This document shows, in pieces, positions 29,378-38,380 of a stretch of DNA of 64,000 nucleotides. Position 1 is the stretch's first letter; every line of letters begins with the position of its first letter. The notes under the pieces were generated by a model. That model did not search any database. It worked only from the letters and a program-made list of their open reading frames with translations, and was not told the DNA's origin. The DNA comes from Methylomonas aurea (GTDB taxonomy: Bacteria; Pseudomonadota; Gammaproteobacteria; Methylococcales; Methylomonadaceae): assembly GCF_024505045.1 (NCBI RefSeq), contig NZ_JANIBM010000003.1, positions 264,748-328,747 on the forward strand. The letters are read 5' to 3'. A program made the translations under genes and the position numbers.

Positions 29378-30973
29378 TTAAGTCGATGAATGGTTGGTTT
29401 CCACCAAGATTTTTAACTTGGAGCCGGGTTTTATGTCGGCTTTGTTGCGCGGCACGTTGTTCCATTTGCGCAATTCGGTGACATTGACGTTGAATTTCTT
29501 CGAGATCTGGCCCAGGGTGTCGCCCGGTTTGACCGTGTAGCTGATTTGCTTGATGGCTGGAACCGTTGAAGCCACGGTAATGCCGCCGTTGGTCTTTTTG
29601 ATAGTCAGTTTTTGGCCAGGTTTCAATCCTGTCTTTTTCGGTAGCTTGTTCCAGCTCACGATGTCGTCCTGATCCACCGAGAAGTGCTGAGCGACTTGGG
29701 ATAGTGTATCGCCTTTCTTGACGATATACATCTGTTTGGCAATTTGTACCGGGGCTGGCGATTGTACTGCAGGGGCTGCTGCGGCTACGCTGGTAGCTTC
29801 GCCTTTTTGCGACTGGTTCGACGCTGGGATCAGCAAGATTTTGCCTTGCGCCACTGATTCGTCTTCGAGATGGTTGACGCTGGCAATTTCTTCGACCGTG
29901 GTGTGGTGTTTGCTGGCAATACTCTTCAGTGTCTCTTTCTTACCAACCGTATGGTGTTCCCAACGGATGCGTTCTTCGTGCGGCAGTTCCGCCAGTTTTT
30001 CTTTAAATTTGTCGGCTTTGTCGATTGGGATCAGCAAATGTTGGGCGCCGTTCGGATCGGTGCTCCAACGGTTGTAGCCTGGATTCAGCTTCAGAAAATC
30101 GTCTAGCGGGGTTTGCGCCAATTCCGCGGCTTTGCCCAAGTCAATCTGAGATTTTACGTCGACCAGTTCGAAGTAAGGCTGGTTAGCGTACTGGTGCAGG
30201 TTGACGTTGTACTTCTCCGGGTTGGCGAAAATTTTTGCGATGGCTAATAGCCTGGGCACATAAGCCGCGGTTTCGCTGTTCAGATCCAGTGACCAGAAAT
30301 CGGTGGGCTGGCCCCGCTCGATATTCCGATCCAAGGCATTTTTGATGTTGCCCTTGCCGGCGTTATAAGACGCCAACGCCAGCAGCCAGTCGTTATTGAA
30401 CGTTTCGCTGAGCTCTTTTAAAAACGTCGTGGCGGCCTGGGTCGATTCGACCACGTCGCGGCGGCCGTCGTACCAGCTATTTTGTTTCAGGCCGTACAGC
30501 TTGCCGGTCGGCGGAATAAACTGCCACAAACCCGATGCCTGTGCCGGCGACATCGCGTCCGGGCGGAAAGCGCTTTCCACGGCCGGCAACAAAGCCAACT
30601 CGCCGGGGATATTTTTGGCTTCGATTTCGTTCAGGATGAAATACAAATAGGGCTCCGCCCGCTGTTGTACACGCGACAGATAGTCCGGATTGCGCAAGTA
30701 CCAGTTCAGCTCGCGGTCAATCCGAGGGTGGTCGATATCCGGCAACGCATACAGCGACAGCATTCTGTCCCACAGCGTGTTATGTTCTTTGGCCGCTGCG
30801 GGTTTTTTAGATGAGCCTGCACCTTTGCCATTACGGGTAAATACGGAAAACTTGCTCGTCGAAGACTGGGTCAAGTGGTCTTTCTGAGCTTGTTGGCTAC
30901 ACCCTGTAACCAGCAAAATAGGTAGTAGATAAGACAGATGACGGGCTGATTTTTTAGAAATTGAGCGGGGCAT
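29378..30973 (-). CDS. mltD: Membrane-bound lytic transglycosylase D with LysM repeats
   Basis: 531 residues. An N-terminal signal with a lipobox-like Cys (YLLPILLVTGCSQQ) anchors it to the outer membrane. The SLT catalytic domain has the active Glu in LLPAVESAFRPDAMSPAQAS and GLWQFIPPTGKLYGL, and ASYNAGKGNIKNAL. At least three LysM repeats follow (HTVGKKETLKSIA, YIVKKGDTLSQVAQHF, YTVKPGDTLGQISKKF) for peptidoglycan binding. It cleaves glycan strands to 1,6-anhydro products. Divergent from the yafS-like gene, as in E. coli. Confidence 0.94.
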   Translation of the reverse strand: MPRSISKKSARHLSYLLPILLVTGCSQQAQKDHLTQSSTSKFSVFTRNGKGAGSSKKPAAAKEHNTLWDRMLSLYALPDIDHPRIDRELNWYLRNPDYLSRVQQRAEPYLYFILNEIEAKNIPGELALLPAVESAFRPDAMSPAQASGLWQFIPPTGKLYGLKQNSWYDGRRDVVESTQAATTFLKELSETFNNDWLLALASYNAGKGNIKNALDRNIERGQPTDFWSLDLNSETAAYVPRLLAIAKIFANPEKYNVNLHQYANQPYFELVDVKSQIDLGKAAELAQTPLDDFLKLNPGYNRWSTDPNGAQHLLIPIDKADKFKEKLAELPHEERIRWEHHTVGKKETLKSIASKHHTTVEEIASVNHLEDESVAQGKILLIPASNQSQKGEATSVAAAAPAVQSPAPVQIAKQMYIVKKGDTLSQVAQHFSVDQDDIVSWNKLPKKTGLKPGQKLTIKKTNGGITVASTVPAIKQISYTVKPGDTLGQISKKFNVNVTELRKWNNVPRNKADIKPGSKLKILVETNHSST

Positions 30974-31059
30974 TGTCTGAACTCGCTAAAATAAAAAAAT
31001 TAGATCCTAGCATGGCTTTCCGAAATAGCCAAAAAAACATAGCCTTATCGGTTGAATAG

Positions 31060-31773
31060 ATGAAAAGACAATTCTTGTTTGCGCTATACCAAACCCCGAG
31101 GGGAAAGCTGTTGCAAACCATGGAGGCTAGCTACCTGAAGCGTTCGATTACCGTCAGTTGCAAACAAAACCAATTGCAAATCGGCGGACTGGGGTGGGAG
31201 AGCGAGTTCGTCGATTTTTCGCTTTATCGCAATTATTTGATTGTTGATCGCAAGGCGCTGGGTGATGCAGATGCGCTTAAAGTCGCCGCCAAGGCTTTTA
31301 ATTTGCCGATCCAGACCGAGTCGATGGACTTGGTAATATTGCCGCATATACTCGAGTTCGATGCGCGCCGATTTCAGACTCTGCGCGAGGTGAACCGGGT
31401 GTTGAAACCGGGCGGCGAATTGGTGGTATTGAATTTCAGCCCATTCAGCTTGGCGGTGCGATTCCAGTTTTTGTGGGACAGAAAATTGACCGATTCCTGG
31501 CGAGCCCATTTTATAACCAAGGCGCGGATGTTGGACTGGTTAAAATTGATGAATTTCGAACTGTTGACCGCCGCTGAGTTCGGTCTTGACAGTTACACTA
31601 TTTCTCACGGTAAGTTCCAATTCGGCCTCGGATCGTTATTCGCGATGGCCTACGGCATCAGGGCTGTAAAAAGGCAATACACTCTGATTCCCCTGACGGT
31701 GGAAAAACGGCGGAAAACCAAATTAGCGGCTGCGACGGCAGGCTTGGAGTCGCGTTCACATGAGGATCATTGA
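31060..31773 (+). CDS. SAM-dependent methyltransferase, YafS-like
   Basis: 237 residues. Glycine-rich motif I is weak, but SMDLVILPHILEFDARRFQT and EVNRVLKPGGELVVLNFSP are characteristic post-I and IV blocks of class I methyltransferases. Position between mltD and rnhA is the same as E. coli yafS (mltD-gloB-yafS-rnhA), although gloB is missing here. Substrate unknown. It ends three bases before rnhA. Confidence 0.82.
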   Translation: MKRQFLFALYQTPRGKLLQTMEASYLKRSITVSCKQNQLQIGGLGWESEFVDFSLYRNYLIVDRKALGDADALKVAAKAFNLPIQTESMDLVILPHILEFDARRFQTLREVNRVLKPGGELVVLNFSPFSLAVRFQFLWDRKLTDSWRAHFITKARMLDWLKLMNFELLTAAEFGLDSYTISHGKFQFGLGSLFAMAYGIRAVKRQYTLIPLTVEKRRKTKLAAATAGLESRSHEDH

Positions 31774-31776
31774 TAG

Positions 31777-32220
31777 ATGGCGGAAACGGTCAATATTTAC
31801 ACTGACGGTGCTTGCAAGGGTAATCCCGGGCCGGGCGGCTGGGGAGTGTGCATGCAATATAAGGCTTATCGGAAAGAATTGTTCGGCGGCGAAGCTGAAA
31901 CCACCAATAACCGGATGGAGTTGATGGCGGCGATTCAAGCCTTGGAAACGTTAAACAAACCCTGTAACGTCAGGCTATATACCGATTCCAAATATGTGTT
32001 GCAGGGTATTACCGAGTGGATGCCCAATTGGAAAAAGCGCGCCTGGAAAACCGCAGCTAACCAACCGGTGAAAAACGTCGAATTATGGCGGCGCTTGGAT
32101 GCGGCTATACAACTTCATCGGATCGATTGGGTCTGGGTTAAGGGCCATGCCGGCGTTGCCGGCAACGAACGCGCCGACCAGTTGGCAAACCAAGGCATTG
32201 TCCGATTATCCGGTTCTTAA
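31777..32220 (+). CDS. rnhA: Ribonuclease HI
   Basis: 147 residues. The four catalytic acidic residues are seen in [41 protein letters not shown] and [17 protein letters not shown]. It removes the RNA strand of RNA:DNA hybrids. GAGGAT precedes the start in the tail of the yafS-like gene. dnaQ, which follows rnhA in E. coli, is not here. Confidence 0.96.
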   Translation: MAETVNIYTDGACKGNPGPGGWGVCMQYKAYRKELFGGEAETTNNRMELMAAIQALETLNKPCNVRLYTDSKYVLQGITEWMPNWKKRAWKTAANQPVKNVELWRRLDAAIQLHRIDWVWVKGHAGVAGNERADQLANQGIVRLSGS

Positions 32221-32242
32221 ACAATACAACAATAGGTGCGAA

Positions 32243-32515
32243 ATGATAGGTTCGGTAGCGGCAGCATTAATCGCGTTATGGTTTTACAACACGGCACCGC
32301 GTTCGGGACGGCCAGCGATCTCCTGGGCGGTGTCGGGCGTAGTGGTTTATTTTTTGGCGGCGGTATTGTGGACCCTGATCGTGACGCCCGCGATCAAGGA
32401 TACTGCCAGCCACACCCAGAACGGCGTGTTGGTTTTCATCGTCCAATACGCCTACATCGCCTTCGGGGCATCGTCGGCGCTGGCGGTCAATGCCTGGTTG
32501 AATAAGGCGGCTTGA
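32243..32515 (+). CDS. Small hypothetical membrane protein
   Basis: 90 residues with three hydrophobic segments (MIGSVAAALIALWFYN, ISWAVSGVVVYFLAAVLWTL, GVLVFIVQYAYIAFGASSAL). AGGTG precedes ATG 32243; longer in-frame starts lie inside rnhA and are rejected. It follows rnhA by 22 bases and precedes the GIY-YIG gene by 13. No family is recognised. Confidence 0.65.
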   Translation: MIGSVAAALIALWFYNTAPRSGRPAISWAVSGVVVYFLAAVLWTLIVTPAIKDTASHTQNGVLVFIVQYAYIAFGASSALAVNAWLNKAA

Positions 32516-32528
32516 CGCGGTCGGCGCG

Positions 32529-32780
32529 ATGGCGGGTTGGTCGGTTTACATCATCGAATGTTGCGATGGTAGCCTCTATACTGGTATCGCTACCGATGTC
32601 GAACGGCGTTTTCGCCAGCATCTGGCCGGCACAGGCGCCAAGTATTTCAGAACCAAACAGCCCGTTCGGGTCGTTTACACGGAGTCCGAACACGATAGGG
32701 TGACCGCCAGCCGGCGAGAGGCTGAGATCAAGCGCATGGCGCGGGCGGAAAAGCTGGCAATGCTGCAATCGGCCCGCTAA
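32529..32780 (+). CDS. GIY-YIG nuclease-domain protein
   Basis: 83 residues of the YhbQ/UPF0213 type: WSVYIIECCDGSLYTGIATD (the GIY-YIG pair is YII...YTG), then VERRFRQHLAG and ASRREAEIKRMARAEKLAML. Stand-alone GIY-YIG domains of this size are common and their cellular role is poorly known. Probably co-transcribed with the small membrane gene upstream. Confidence 0.88.
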   Translation: MAGWSVYIIECCDGSLYTGIATDVERRFRQHLAGTGAKYFRTKQPVRVVYTESEHDRVTASRREAEIKRMARAEKLAMLQSAR

Positions 32781-32855
32781 GCGAACAAGTTTGTGGTGGG
32801 CTTGCAATTACCCGGTGGCTAGGTCCCTGTTAGCCGCAAGTTGGCCGGCTTGTTA

Positions 32856-35033
32856 TCAAAAATTGACTTTAAAACCGGCCTGGACCAAACGAGGCGAGCC
32901 GGGCAGGATGCCGCGGGTTCGATCCACGATATAAGTCTCGTCGAGTAGATTTTTCAGCGATACGAAGAAATCGGTGTTGATCGGTTTGGCGTGGTAGGTC
33001 GTCGCCACGTTTAACACCACGTAGTCGTCGATTTTGCCGATTTGGCCGTTACCGTTGAGCGGCGCGGTGCCGGTATTGGCAAAATCGCTGAATTGCTCGC
33101 CGACGTAAACCGTCTCCAAATGCAGGTCGAAGCCGCTGGCGTGGGCGTAACCGATGGTCGTGGTCAGATTGTGCTCCGGCGAGTAGGGCAGGCGGTTGCC
33201 GACAAAGTTGCCGTTGGCCATCGCGATTGCCGTGGCGTTGTTGCAATCGGTGCCGGTCGCCAGGCAGCGGAACGCTGAGGTCATTTCCGCCGTGCCGACC
33301 CAAGTGTAAGCCGCTTGCAGGTAGACGTTATGGTCGCTGTCGAACAACGGGCCGAAATCCTGGCGGGCCGACAATTCCGCGCCTTGGTATAAAGCCTGTC
33401 CGGCCGCTAGCGGCGTCGAGCCGCCGGCAATGCTGCCGACTGCGTTTTGCTGCAAGAAGTCGGCGTGGAACAAGGTGGCATCCAATTTGGCGCCTTTATA
33501 AGGCTTGGTCCTGACTCCCACCTCGTAATTCCAGCTTTTTTCCGGCCCTACGTCCACGACGGTGCCGACATTGCTCAAGGTGTCCTCGGCGCGCGGCGGG
33601 GCAAAGCCGCCGTGAAAGCCGAAAAAGGTGGTGATCTTGTCGTTCGGCGCATGCGAGATACCGAAGGCCGGCAGAATTTCGGTCAGCGTGGTATCGCCGG
33701 CGAGATTGGTGCGTTTATCCAGGCGGCGAAAATCGACGTGTTCGATGCGAATGCCCGGCGTCAAACTCCAATCGCCGAGTATGAACCGGTTTTGGACAAA
33801 GCCCGAGTAGGCATCGGTCTCCCGCTCGTTACGTTCGGCGATCGATGTTAACGTGCCCGTCAAAAATTGCTTATTTTCCTGGGTCCGCTGTTGTTCTTCG
33901 AAATGGGCGCGGAAGCCCATGTCGAGTTCGCTGTCGATGCCCAGGGTTTTATGGTTGACATGCAGGCGCGGTTCGACGCCGTAGCTGTAGTAATCGCGTA
34001 GCCGGCCCTGAATCGAGTTGCAACTGTTCGGGTCGACCTCTACGCCGGCCAGTCTGGCGTTATTGAAACCGCATTGGTTATCGGTCGTCGTGCTGGCCTG
34101 GCGCCACCAATCCCGGTGGAAATGCGACCAGTAGACATTGGTGGTCAACGTGGCGTTGTTATTGATGCTGTACTGGTGGGTGACCGAAGTACCCCAGCGG
34201 TCGGTTTTCATCGAGTCGTTTTTAAACGGGTTGTAGCGAATCCCGAAGTTACGCATTTCGGCGTCGGTGATGCCGGAATACGTCAACTGCGAGTCTTCCT
34301 GGAAATAGTTGGCGCGAATGGTCAGGGCGTTGTTCGCGTCGATATCGTAGACGCTTTTGATGTTGAAGTCGTTGATGTCGGAATGGGTATTGTCGCGGGC
34401 GCCGCGGCTCTCTTTATGGGTAATATCGACGAGGCCGCCGAAATCGCCGACCGTACCGCCGTAGCTGAAATGGCCGTCGTAAAAATCACGGGTACCTCCG
34501 GTGAAGCTTAGATAACCGCCGGGTTTGCTGGGCGGATTCGGCGTCAAATAGTTGATGGTGCCGGTGATGGTTTGCGGTCCGTACAAGATTTGCGACGGGC
34601 CCTTCAAGACTTCGATACTGGCGAAACGCTCGATCGGCGGATGGTAATAACTGGCATTATCGCCGTATGGAGCGTACGACAGCGGGATGCCATCTTCCAA
34701 TAGCAAGGTTTTGGTGGAGCGGGTGGGGTTCATGCCGCGGATACCGATGTTCGGCCGCATGCCGAAGCCCTCTTCGTCGCGGGCGTTGACGCCCGGTATT
34801 TTTCGCAACGCCTCGTTGACGTTAAATACATGGCTTTCGAACAATTCTTCCTGGGTCAGTACATTGACGGCGCCGGGGATTTTTTGCATGGTTTCGGCGG
34901 ATTCGACGATTTCCACCACCGGCATCTCCAGCTCCGTATCTTCGGCGACGGCGGCCGCGAGCAAAATCGGGGAATGGCCGAGAATCATAGCGATTTGGCC
35001 GGGGATCAGTAGGCGTGAATGTTTTTTCGACAT
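32856..35033 (-). CDS. TonB-dependent outer-membrane receptor (FecA-like)
   Basis: 725 residues: signal region, plug domain (IPGAVNVLTQEELFESHVFN, RKIPGVNARDEEGFGMRPNI then GIRGMNPTRS, LLLEDGIPLSYAPYG, VLKGPSQILYGPQTI) and a 22-strand barrel ending in Phe (LVQAGFKVNF). It should import a ferric siderophore or similar ligand with TonB energy. A Fur-like box stands about 90 bases upstream. No periplasmic binding protein or permease is beside it. The ligand is not deducible. Confidence 0.92.
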   Translation of the reverse strand: MSKKHSRLLIPGQIAMILGHSPILLAAAVAEDTELEMPVVEIVESAETMQKIPGAVNVLTQEELFESHVFNVNEALRKIPGVNARDEEGFGMRPNIGIRGMNPTRSTKTLLLEDGIPLSYAPYGDNASYYHPPIERFASIEVLKGPSQILYGPQTITGTINYLTPNPPSKPGGYLSFTGGTRDFYDGHFSYGGTVGDFGGLVDITHKESRGARDNTHSDINDFNIKSVYDIDANNALTIRANYFQEDSQLTYSGITDAEMRNFGIRYNPFKNDSMKTDRWGTSVTHQYSINNNATLTTNVYWSHFHRDWWRQASTTTDNQCGFNNARLAGVEVDPNSCNSIQGRLRDYYSYGVEPRLHVNHKTLGIDSELDMGFRAHFEEQQRTQENKQFLTGTLTSIAERNERETDAYSGFVQNRFILGDWSLTPGIRIEHVDFRRLDKRTNLAGDTTLTEILPAFGISHAPNDKITTFFGFHGGFAPPRAEDTLSNVGTVVDVGPEKSWNYEVGVRTKPYKGAKLDATLFHADFLQQNAVGSIAGGSTPLAAGQALYQGAELSARQDFGPLFDSDHNVYLQAAYTWVGTAEMTSAFRCLATGTDCNNATAIAMANGNFVGNRLPYSPEHNLTTTIGYAHASGFDLHLETVYVGEQFSDFANTGTAPLNGNGQIGKIDDYVVLNVATTYHAKPINTDFFVSLKNLLDETYIVDRTRGILPGSPRLVQAGFKVNF

Positions 35034-35120
35034 GGCATGATTCCGGATTGAAAATTTCTTTAAATAAGTAGGGGCTTAACAAAATTTAACCAAAGTATAC
35101 GTTCGCCGGGGTCAAAGGTA

Positions 35121-35139
35121 AATGATAATGCATATTGTT
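35121..35139 (-). promoter_or_regulatory. Fur-like box upstream of the TonB receptor
   Basis: AATGATAATGCATATTGTT is close to an inverted GATAAT repeat, the core of Fur operators, and lies 88 bases before the receptor start codon. It would repress the receptor when iron is plentiful. It is also 119 bases from the divergent MazG-like gene. Confidence 0.6.
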
Positions 35140-35257
35140 TGCTATTTGGTTTTGGTGAGATCGAGCCGGCTCGATGCGGTCAGGTGCGGGATTTTTTGCG
35201 GTTTTTTGGCGTCGCCTGTACCATGCCCGGTCATTTATTAAGTTTGGGGGGAAACCG

Positions 35258-35752
35258 ATGAATAAACATCTACAACAAGTCAGAGCTTTTCACGACAGCT
35301 TCGGCATCGCCCAACCGGAAGAGGGCGATAGCGGCCATGTGTCGGATATGGACATCGTCCTGCGCCAAGCCTTATTGCTGGATTGCGCCAGCGACACCTT
35401 CAAAGCCATCGCCGCCGGCGATCTGGAAAAGATCCTGGCCGGTCTGTTGGACTTGGCGTTCAACGCGTTGGCGGCGATCGCGACCCGCGGCGATGATGTA
35501 GTCGCTGTTGCCGCCAATTGGCGGCAGGACGGTTCGGTGTTATCGGTGGTCAGGGTTTTGTCCGATAAGGTCAACCAATGCGCATCCGGCGAAACTGTGC
35601 ATTACTCGGGTTTGTACTCGATCTGCGTGCATCTGGCGCAACGTTTCGTCAATGCCGACTTCGACCAGGCGTTCCAAATTTTGCAGCGCCATTTGCTAAG
35701 CGGGCAGGGCGATGCGGTACGGATCGATTTGAGTCCGGCTTTGTTCGAATAA
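35258..35752 (+). CDS. MazG-like NTP-pyrophosphohydrolase-fold protein, active site apparently lost
   Basis: 164 residues from ATG 35258, which follows a very strong GGGGGGAAA ribosome site; a longer frame from 35174 is rejected. The N-terminal VRAFHDSFGI and the helices around QALLLDCASDTFKAIAAGDL and KILAGLLDLAFNALAAIAT follow the all-alpha NTP-PPase pattern, but the usual EExxE metal ligands are replaced (LLLDCASD). It may be a non-catalytic or altered member. It precedes the glxR-like and hyi-like genes by ten bases and is likely co-transcribed. Confidence 0.55.
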   Translation: MNKHLQQVRAFHDSFGIAQPEEGDSGHVSDMDIVLRQALLLDCASDTFKAIAAGDLEKILAGLLDLAFNALAAIATRGDDVVAVAANWRQDGSVLSVVRVLSDKVNQCASGETVHYSGLYSICVHLAQRFVNADFDQAFQILQRHLLSGQGDAVRIDLSPALFE

Positions 35753-35762
35753 TCCAGCTGCG

Positions 35763-36641
35763 ATGCTAGAACAACGCTACAAGTTGGGTTTCGTCGGCAT
35801 CGGTCTAATGGGCCGGCCACTGGTGTTGCGTCTGCTGCAGGCCGGCTATGCAGTGAGGGTGTGGAATCGGGACCCGGAAAAAACCCATCCGGTCGCCGAG
35901 GCTGGCGCTGAGGTTTGCGGTTCCGTTGCCGAACTGGTTCGCGCTACCGACGTGACGATTTTATGTCTAGCCGATACGGCTGCGGTGGAACAGGTGGTGG
36001 TGCAACAGGTGCTGAATTATGGCGGTTCGGGCAAATTGCTGATCGACTTGTCCAGTATCGATCCGGAAACCACGCGGCGGCTGGCCCGGGAGTTAAAAGC
36101 CGCTTGCGGCATGGCTTGGGTCGATGCGCCGGTTTCGGGAGGCACCGCGGGAGCTGAGCAAGGAACCTTAGCCATCATGGCGGGAGGCGATGCCGCCGAT
36201 ATTGCCGTTGCGCGCGAAGTGTTGCGGCCTTTGTATAGCCGCCTGACGCACATGGGGCTGGTCGGTAGCGGCCAGACTACCAAGATTTGCAATCAAATGA
36301 TCGTCAGTTGCAATGTGCTGGCCATCGCCGAAATGATGGCTTTGGCCAAAGCGGCCGGCGTCGACGCGGCCAAAATTCCGGAAGCCTTGGCCGGAGGCTT
36401 CGCCGATTCCAAGCCGCTGCAAATCGTCGGGCCGGAAATGGCCGCGGAGTGCTTCGAGCCGGTGAAGTGGCGGGTGAAAACCTTGCTGAAGGATTTAAAC
36501 ATGGCCGTCGAACTGGCTGCCAAGCAGGGCAGTGCGGTGCCGATGTCGGGCTTGGCCGCGCAATTGATGCAATTGCACGGCAGCCGCGGATTTCTTGAAC
36601 AGGACCCTGCGACTTTGGTCAAGCAATACCTCCAATCCTGA
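35763..36641 (+). CDS. NAD(P)-dependent beta-hydroxyacid dehydrogenase (GlxR/GarR-like)
   Basis: 292 residues. Rossmann motif LGFVGIGLMGRPLVLRLLQAG, substrate-binding DAPVSGGTAGAEQGTL and the catalytic Lys in GSGQTTKICNQMIV mark the 3-hydroxyisobutyrate / tartronate semialdehyde reductase family. Beside a hydroxypyruvate isomerase-like gene the likely reaction is tartronate semialdehyde to glycerate. Its TGA overlaps the next ATG (TGATG), so translation is coupled. Confidence 0.87.
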   Translation: MLEQRYKLGFVGIGLMGRPLVLRLLQAGYAVRVWNRDPEKTHPVAEAGAEVCGSVAELVRATDVTILCLADTAAVEQVVVQQVLNYGGSGKLLIDLSSIDPETTRRLARELKAACGMAWVDAPVSGGTAGAEQGTLAIMAGGDAADIAVAREVLRPLYSRLTHMGLVGSGQTTKICNQMIVSCNVLAIAEMMALAKAAGVDAAKIPEALAGGFADSKPLQIVGPEMAAECFEPVKWRVKTLLKDLNMAVELAAKQGSAVPMSGLAAQLMQLHGSRGFLEQDPATLVKQYLQS

Positions 36642-37438
36642 TGCTGCAGTTCTCTGCCAATCTCAGCCTGCTATTTAACGAATATCCGCTGGCGCAACGG
36701 TTCGCGGCCGCCAAGGCCAGCGGATTCGATGCGGTAGAAATTCAGTTCCCCTACAGCGTTCCGGCCGCGGAATTGGGGCAGCTGTTGGATGACAACGGCT
36801 TGCGGCTGGTGTTGTTCAATGTCGATGCCGATACCTTGTTGCAAGGCGGCGAAGGTCTCGCCGCGGTGCCGGAAAAGCGCCAGGATTTTCAACGGGCAGT
36901 GGAACAGGCGCTACGCTATGCCGAGGTGTTGCGGCCTGGAGCGATAAACGTGTTGCCCGGCCGCTGCCTGAACTCGGAGCGGCTGGCCCAATACCGGGCA
37001 ACCTTTCTGGAAAACCTGGATTATGCGGCCCGGGCCTTTGCCGGCCAGGGTATCGTCACGGTTTTCGAAGCGGTGAACAGTTTCGATATGCCGGGATTTA
37101 TTGTCGATAGCAGCGCGCAGATGCTGAAAATACTGCACGACTTGAATCATCCGCAATTGCGCTTGCAATACGACATTTACCACATGAGCCGGATGGGCGA
37201 GGATTGCGCCGATTTTCTGCGCCGCCACATCGGCCAGATCGGCCATATCCAGTTTGCCGACTGTCCGGGGCGGGGCCAACCTGGTAGCGGCTCGCTGGAT
37301 TTTCCGGCTTTGTTCCAAATCATTCGCAAGTCCGATTATTCCGGTTGGACCGGGGCCGAATACCGTCCTGGCGCAGCAACCGCCGACAGCCTGGCTTGGC
37401 TGAAAAGCTGCTCGGCAGGCGGAACTGGCGCGGTATAA
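36641..37438 (+). CDS. hyi: Hydroxypyruvate isomerase family TIM-barrel protein
   Basis: 265 residues. LSLLFNEYPLAQRFAAAKAS at the start, AVEIQFPYSVP, the metal Glu in IVTVFEAVNSFDMPG, LQYDIYHMSRMGED and GHIQFADCPGRGQPG are Hyi/OtnI family blocks, ending WTGAEYRPG. Hydroxypyruvate isomerase interconverts hydroxypyruvate and tartronate semialdehyde, feeding the GlxR-like enzyme. In a methylotroph this could connect serine-cycle hydroxypyruvate to glycerate (inference). Confidence 0.87.
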   Translation: MLQFSANLSLLFNEYPLAQRFAAAKASGFDAVEIQFPYSVPAAELGQLLDDNGLRLVLFNVDADTLLQGGEGLAAVPEKRQDFQRAVEQALRYAEVLRPGAINVLPGRCLNSERLAQYRATFLENLDYAARAFAGQGIVTVFEAVNSFDMPGFIVDSSAQMLKILHDLNHPQLRLQYDIYHMSRMGEDCADFLRRHIGQIGHIQFADCPGRGQPGSGSLDFPALFQIIRKSDYSGWTGAEYRPGAATADSLAWLKSCSAGGTGAV

Positions 37439-37467
37439 TCGCCCTACCTAATTTGATAGTCCAGCGT

Positions 37468-37842
37468 ATGTCCAAGCATAACTTCACGATTCACCATGCT
37501 AGTTTGATTGTTTCCGATACCGAGCAGTCCCTGCATTTTTATCGGGATGTCCTCGGCATGCAACCTATAGAACGCCCACCATTGCCGTTTCCAGGCGCCT
37601 GGCTGGCAATTGGCGACCAGCAGATTCATTTGCTGGAGCTGGAAAACCCGGATCCGACAACGGGTCGCCCGGCCCACGGCGGCCGCGACCGCCATGTGGC
37701 GATGCATATCGATTCGGTTGACGCGTTACGCAGCGATTTGGGGACGGCCGGTGTTGCTTATACCCTGAGCATTTCCGGGCGGCGGGCCTTGTTTTGCCGC
37801 GATCGCGACGGTAATGCCTTGGAGTTCATCGAGCGGGTTTGA
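37468..37842 (+). CDS. VOC (glyoxalase/bleomycin-resistance) family protein
   Basis: 124 residues. Two beta-alpha-beta-beta-beta modules: FTIHHASLIVSDTEQSLHFY, RDVLGMQPIERP, and HVAMHIDSVDALRSDLGTAG, ending FCRDRDGNALEFIE. His and Glu residues suit a metal site. Specific reaction unknown; glyoxalase-like or dioxygenase-like enzymes share the fold. It follows hyi by 29 bases. Confidence 0.85.
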   Translation: MSKHNFTIHHASLIVSDTEQSLHFYRDVLGMQPIERPPLPFPGAWLAIGDQQIHLLELENPDPTTGRPAHGGRDRHVAMHIDSVDALRSDLGTAGVAYTLSISGRRALFCRDRDGNALEFIERV

Positions 37843-37846
37843 GCGG

Positions 37847-38380
37847 ATGCCGTTCGGGCGCATTTTGTACGGCGGTTTGGCGCTAGGCAGTCTGGCGATG
37901 TTTTTGTTCGTTGCCGGTTTTTTCTGTTTTCGGCTCGGCTTGGCTTTGCTGGCCGGTTTCTTTTATGCCGTAGCCGGCAAGTTTTTGTTACTTGCGCTGG
38001 TTGGGATGGGCTTGCTTGGTCTGGCTGCCCTGGCAAAAGCGCTGTACCGGGAGTTGCGCGGCTATTTTCGGCGCGATGCGGCGGAAATTCGCTGTTGGTG
38101 GGCGTTGCGCAACCAAATCCGCGACGCCGGCTTGCGCGCCGGCTCTGAGGCGCGACAAATGCGTTATCGGATCCAAATCGAACGCGGACGCCTCTCGGCT
38201 GCAAACCAGCGCAAACATTTGCGGCAATTGCGGCAGGCCATCGAAGCTGAACTGACTGCCGCTCGCGAGTATGTGCCCGCCGCGACCTATCGGTCCCTGC
38301 GCAAATCCTTACGCCAGCATTACAAACGGGCGGATGCGGCGGCGATGCTGGCGTTACGCAAACAATTGTCATGTTCGTGA
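37847..38380 (+). CDS. Hypothetical membrane protein with basic coiled-coil tail
   Basis: 177 residues from ATG 37847. The first 70 are hydrophobic with two helices (LGSLAMFLFVAGFFCFRLGL, FLLLALVGMGLLGLAALAKA); the rest is strongly basic and helical (RYRIQIERGRLSAANQRKHL). No family is recognised. It overlaps the next gene by ten bases, so the two form a translationally coupled pair. Confidence 0.65.
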   Translation: MPFGRILYGGLALGSLAMFLFVAGFFCFRLGLALLAGFFYAVAGKFLLLALVGMGLLGLAALAKALYRELRGYFRRDAAEIRCWWALRNQIRDAGLRAGSEARQMRYRIQIERGRLSAANQRKHLRQLRQAIEAELTAAREYVPAATYRSLRKSLRQHYKRADAAAMLALRKQLSCS

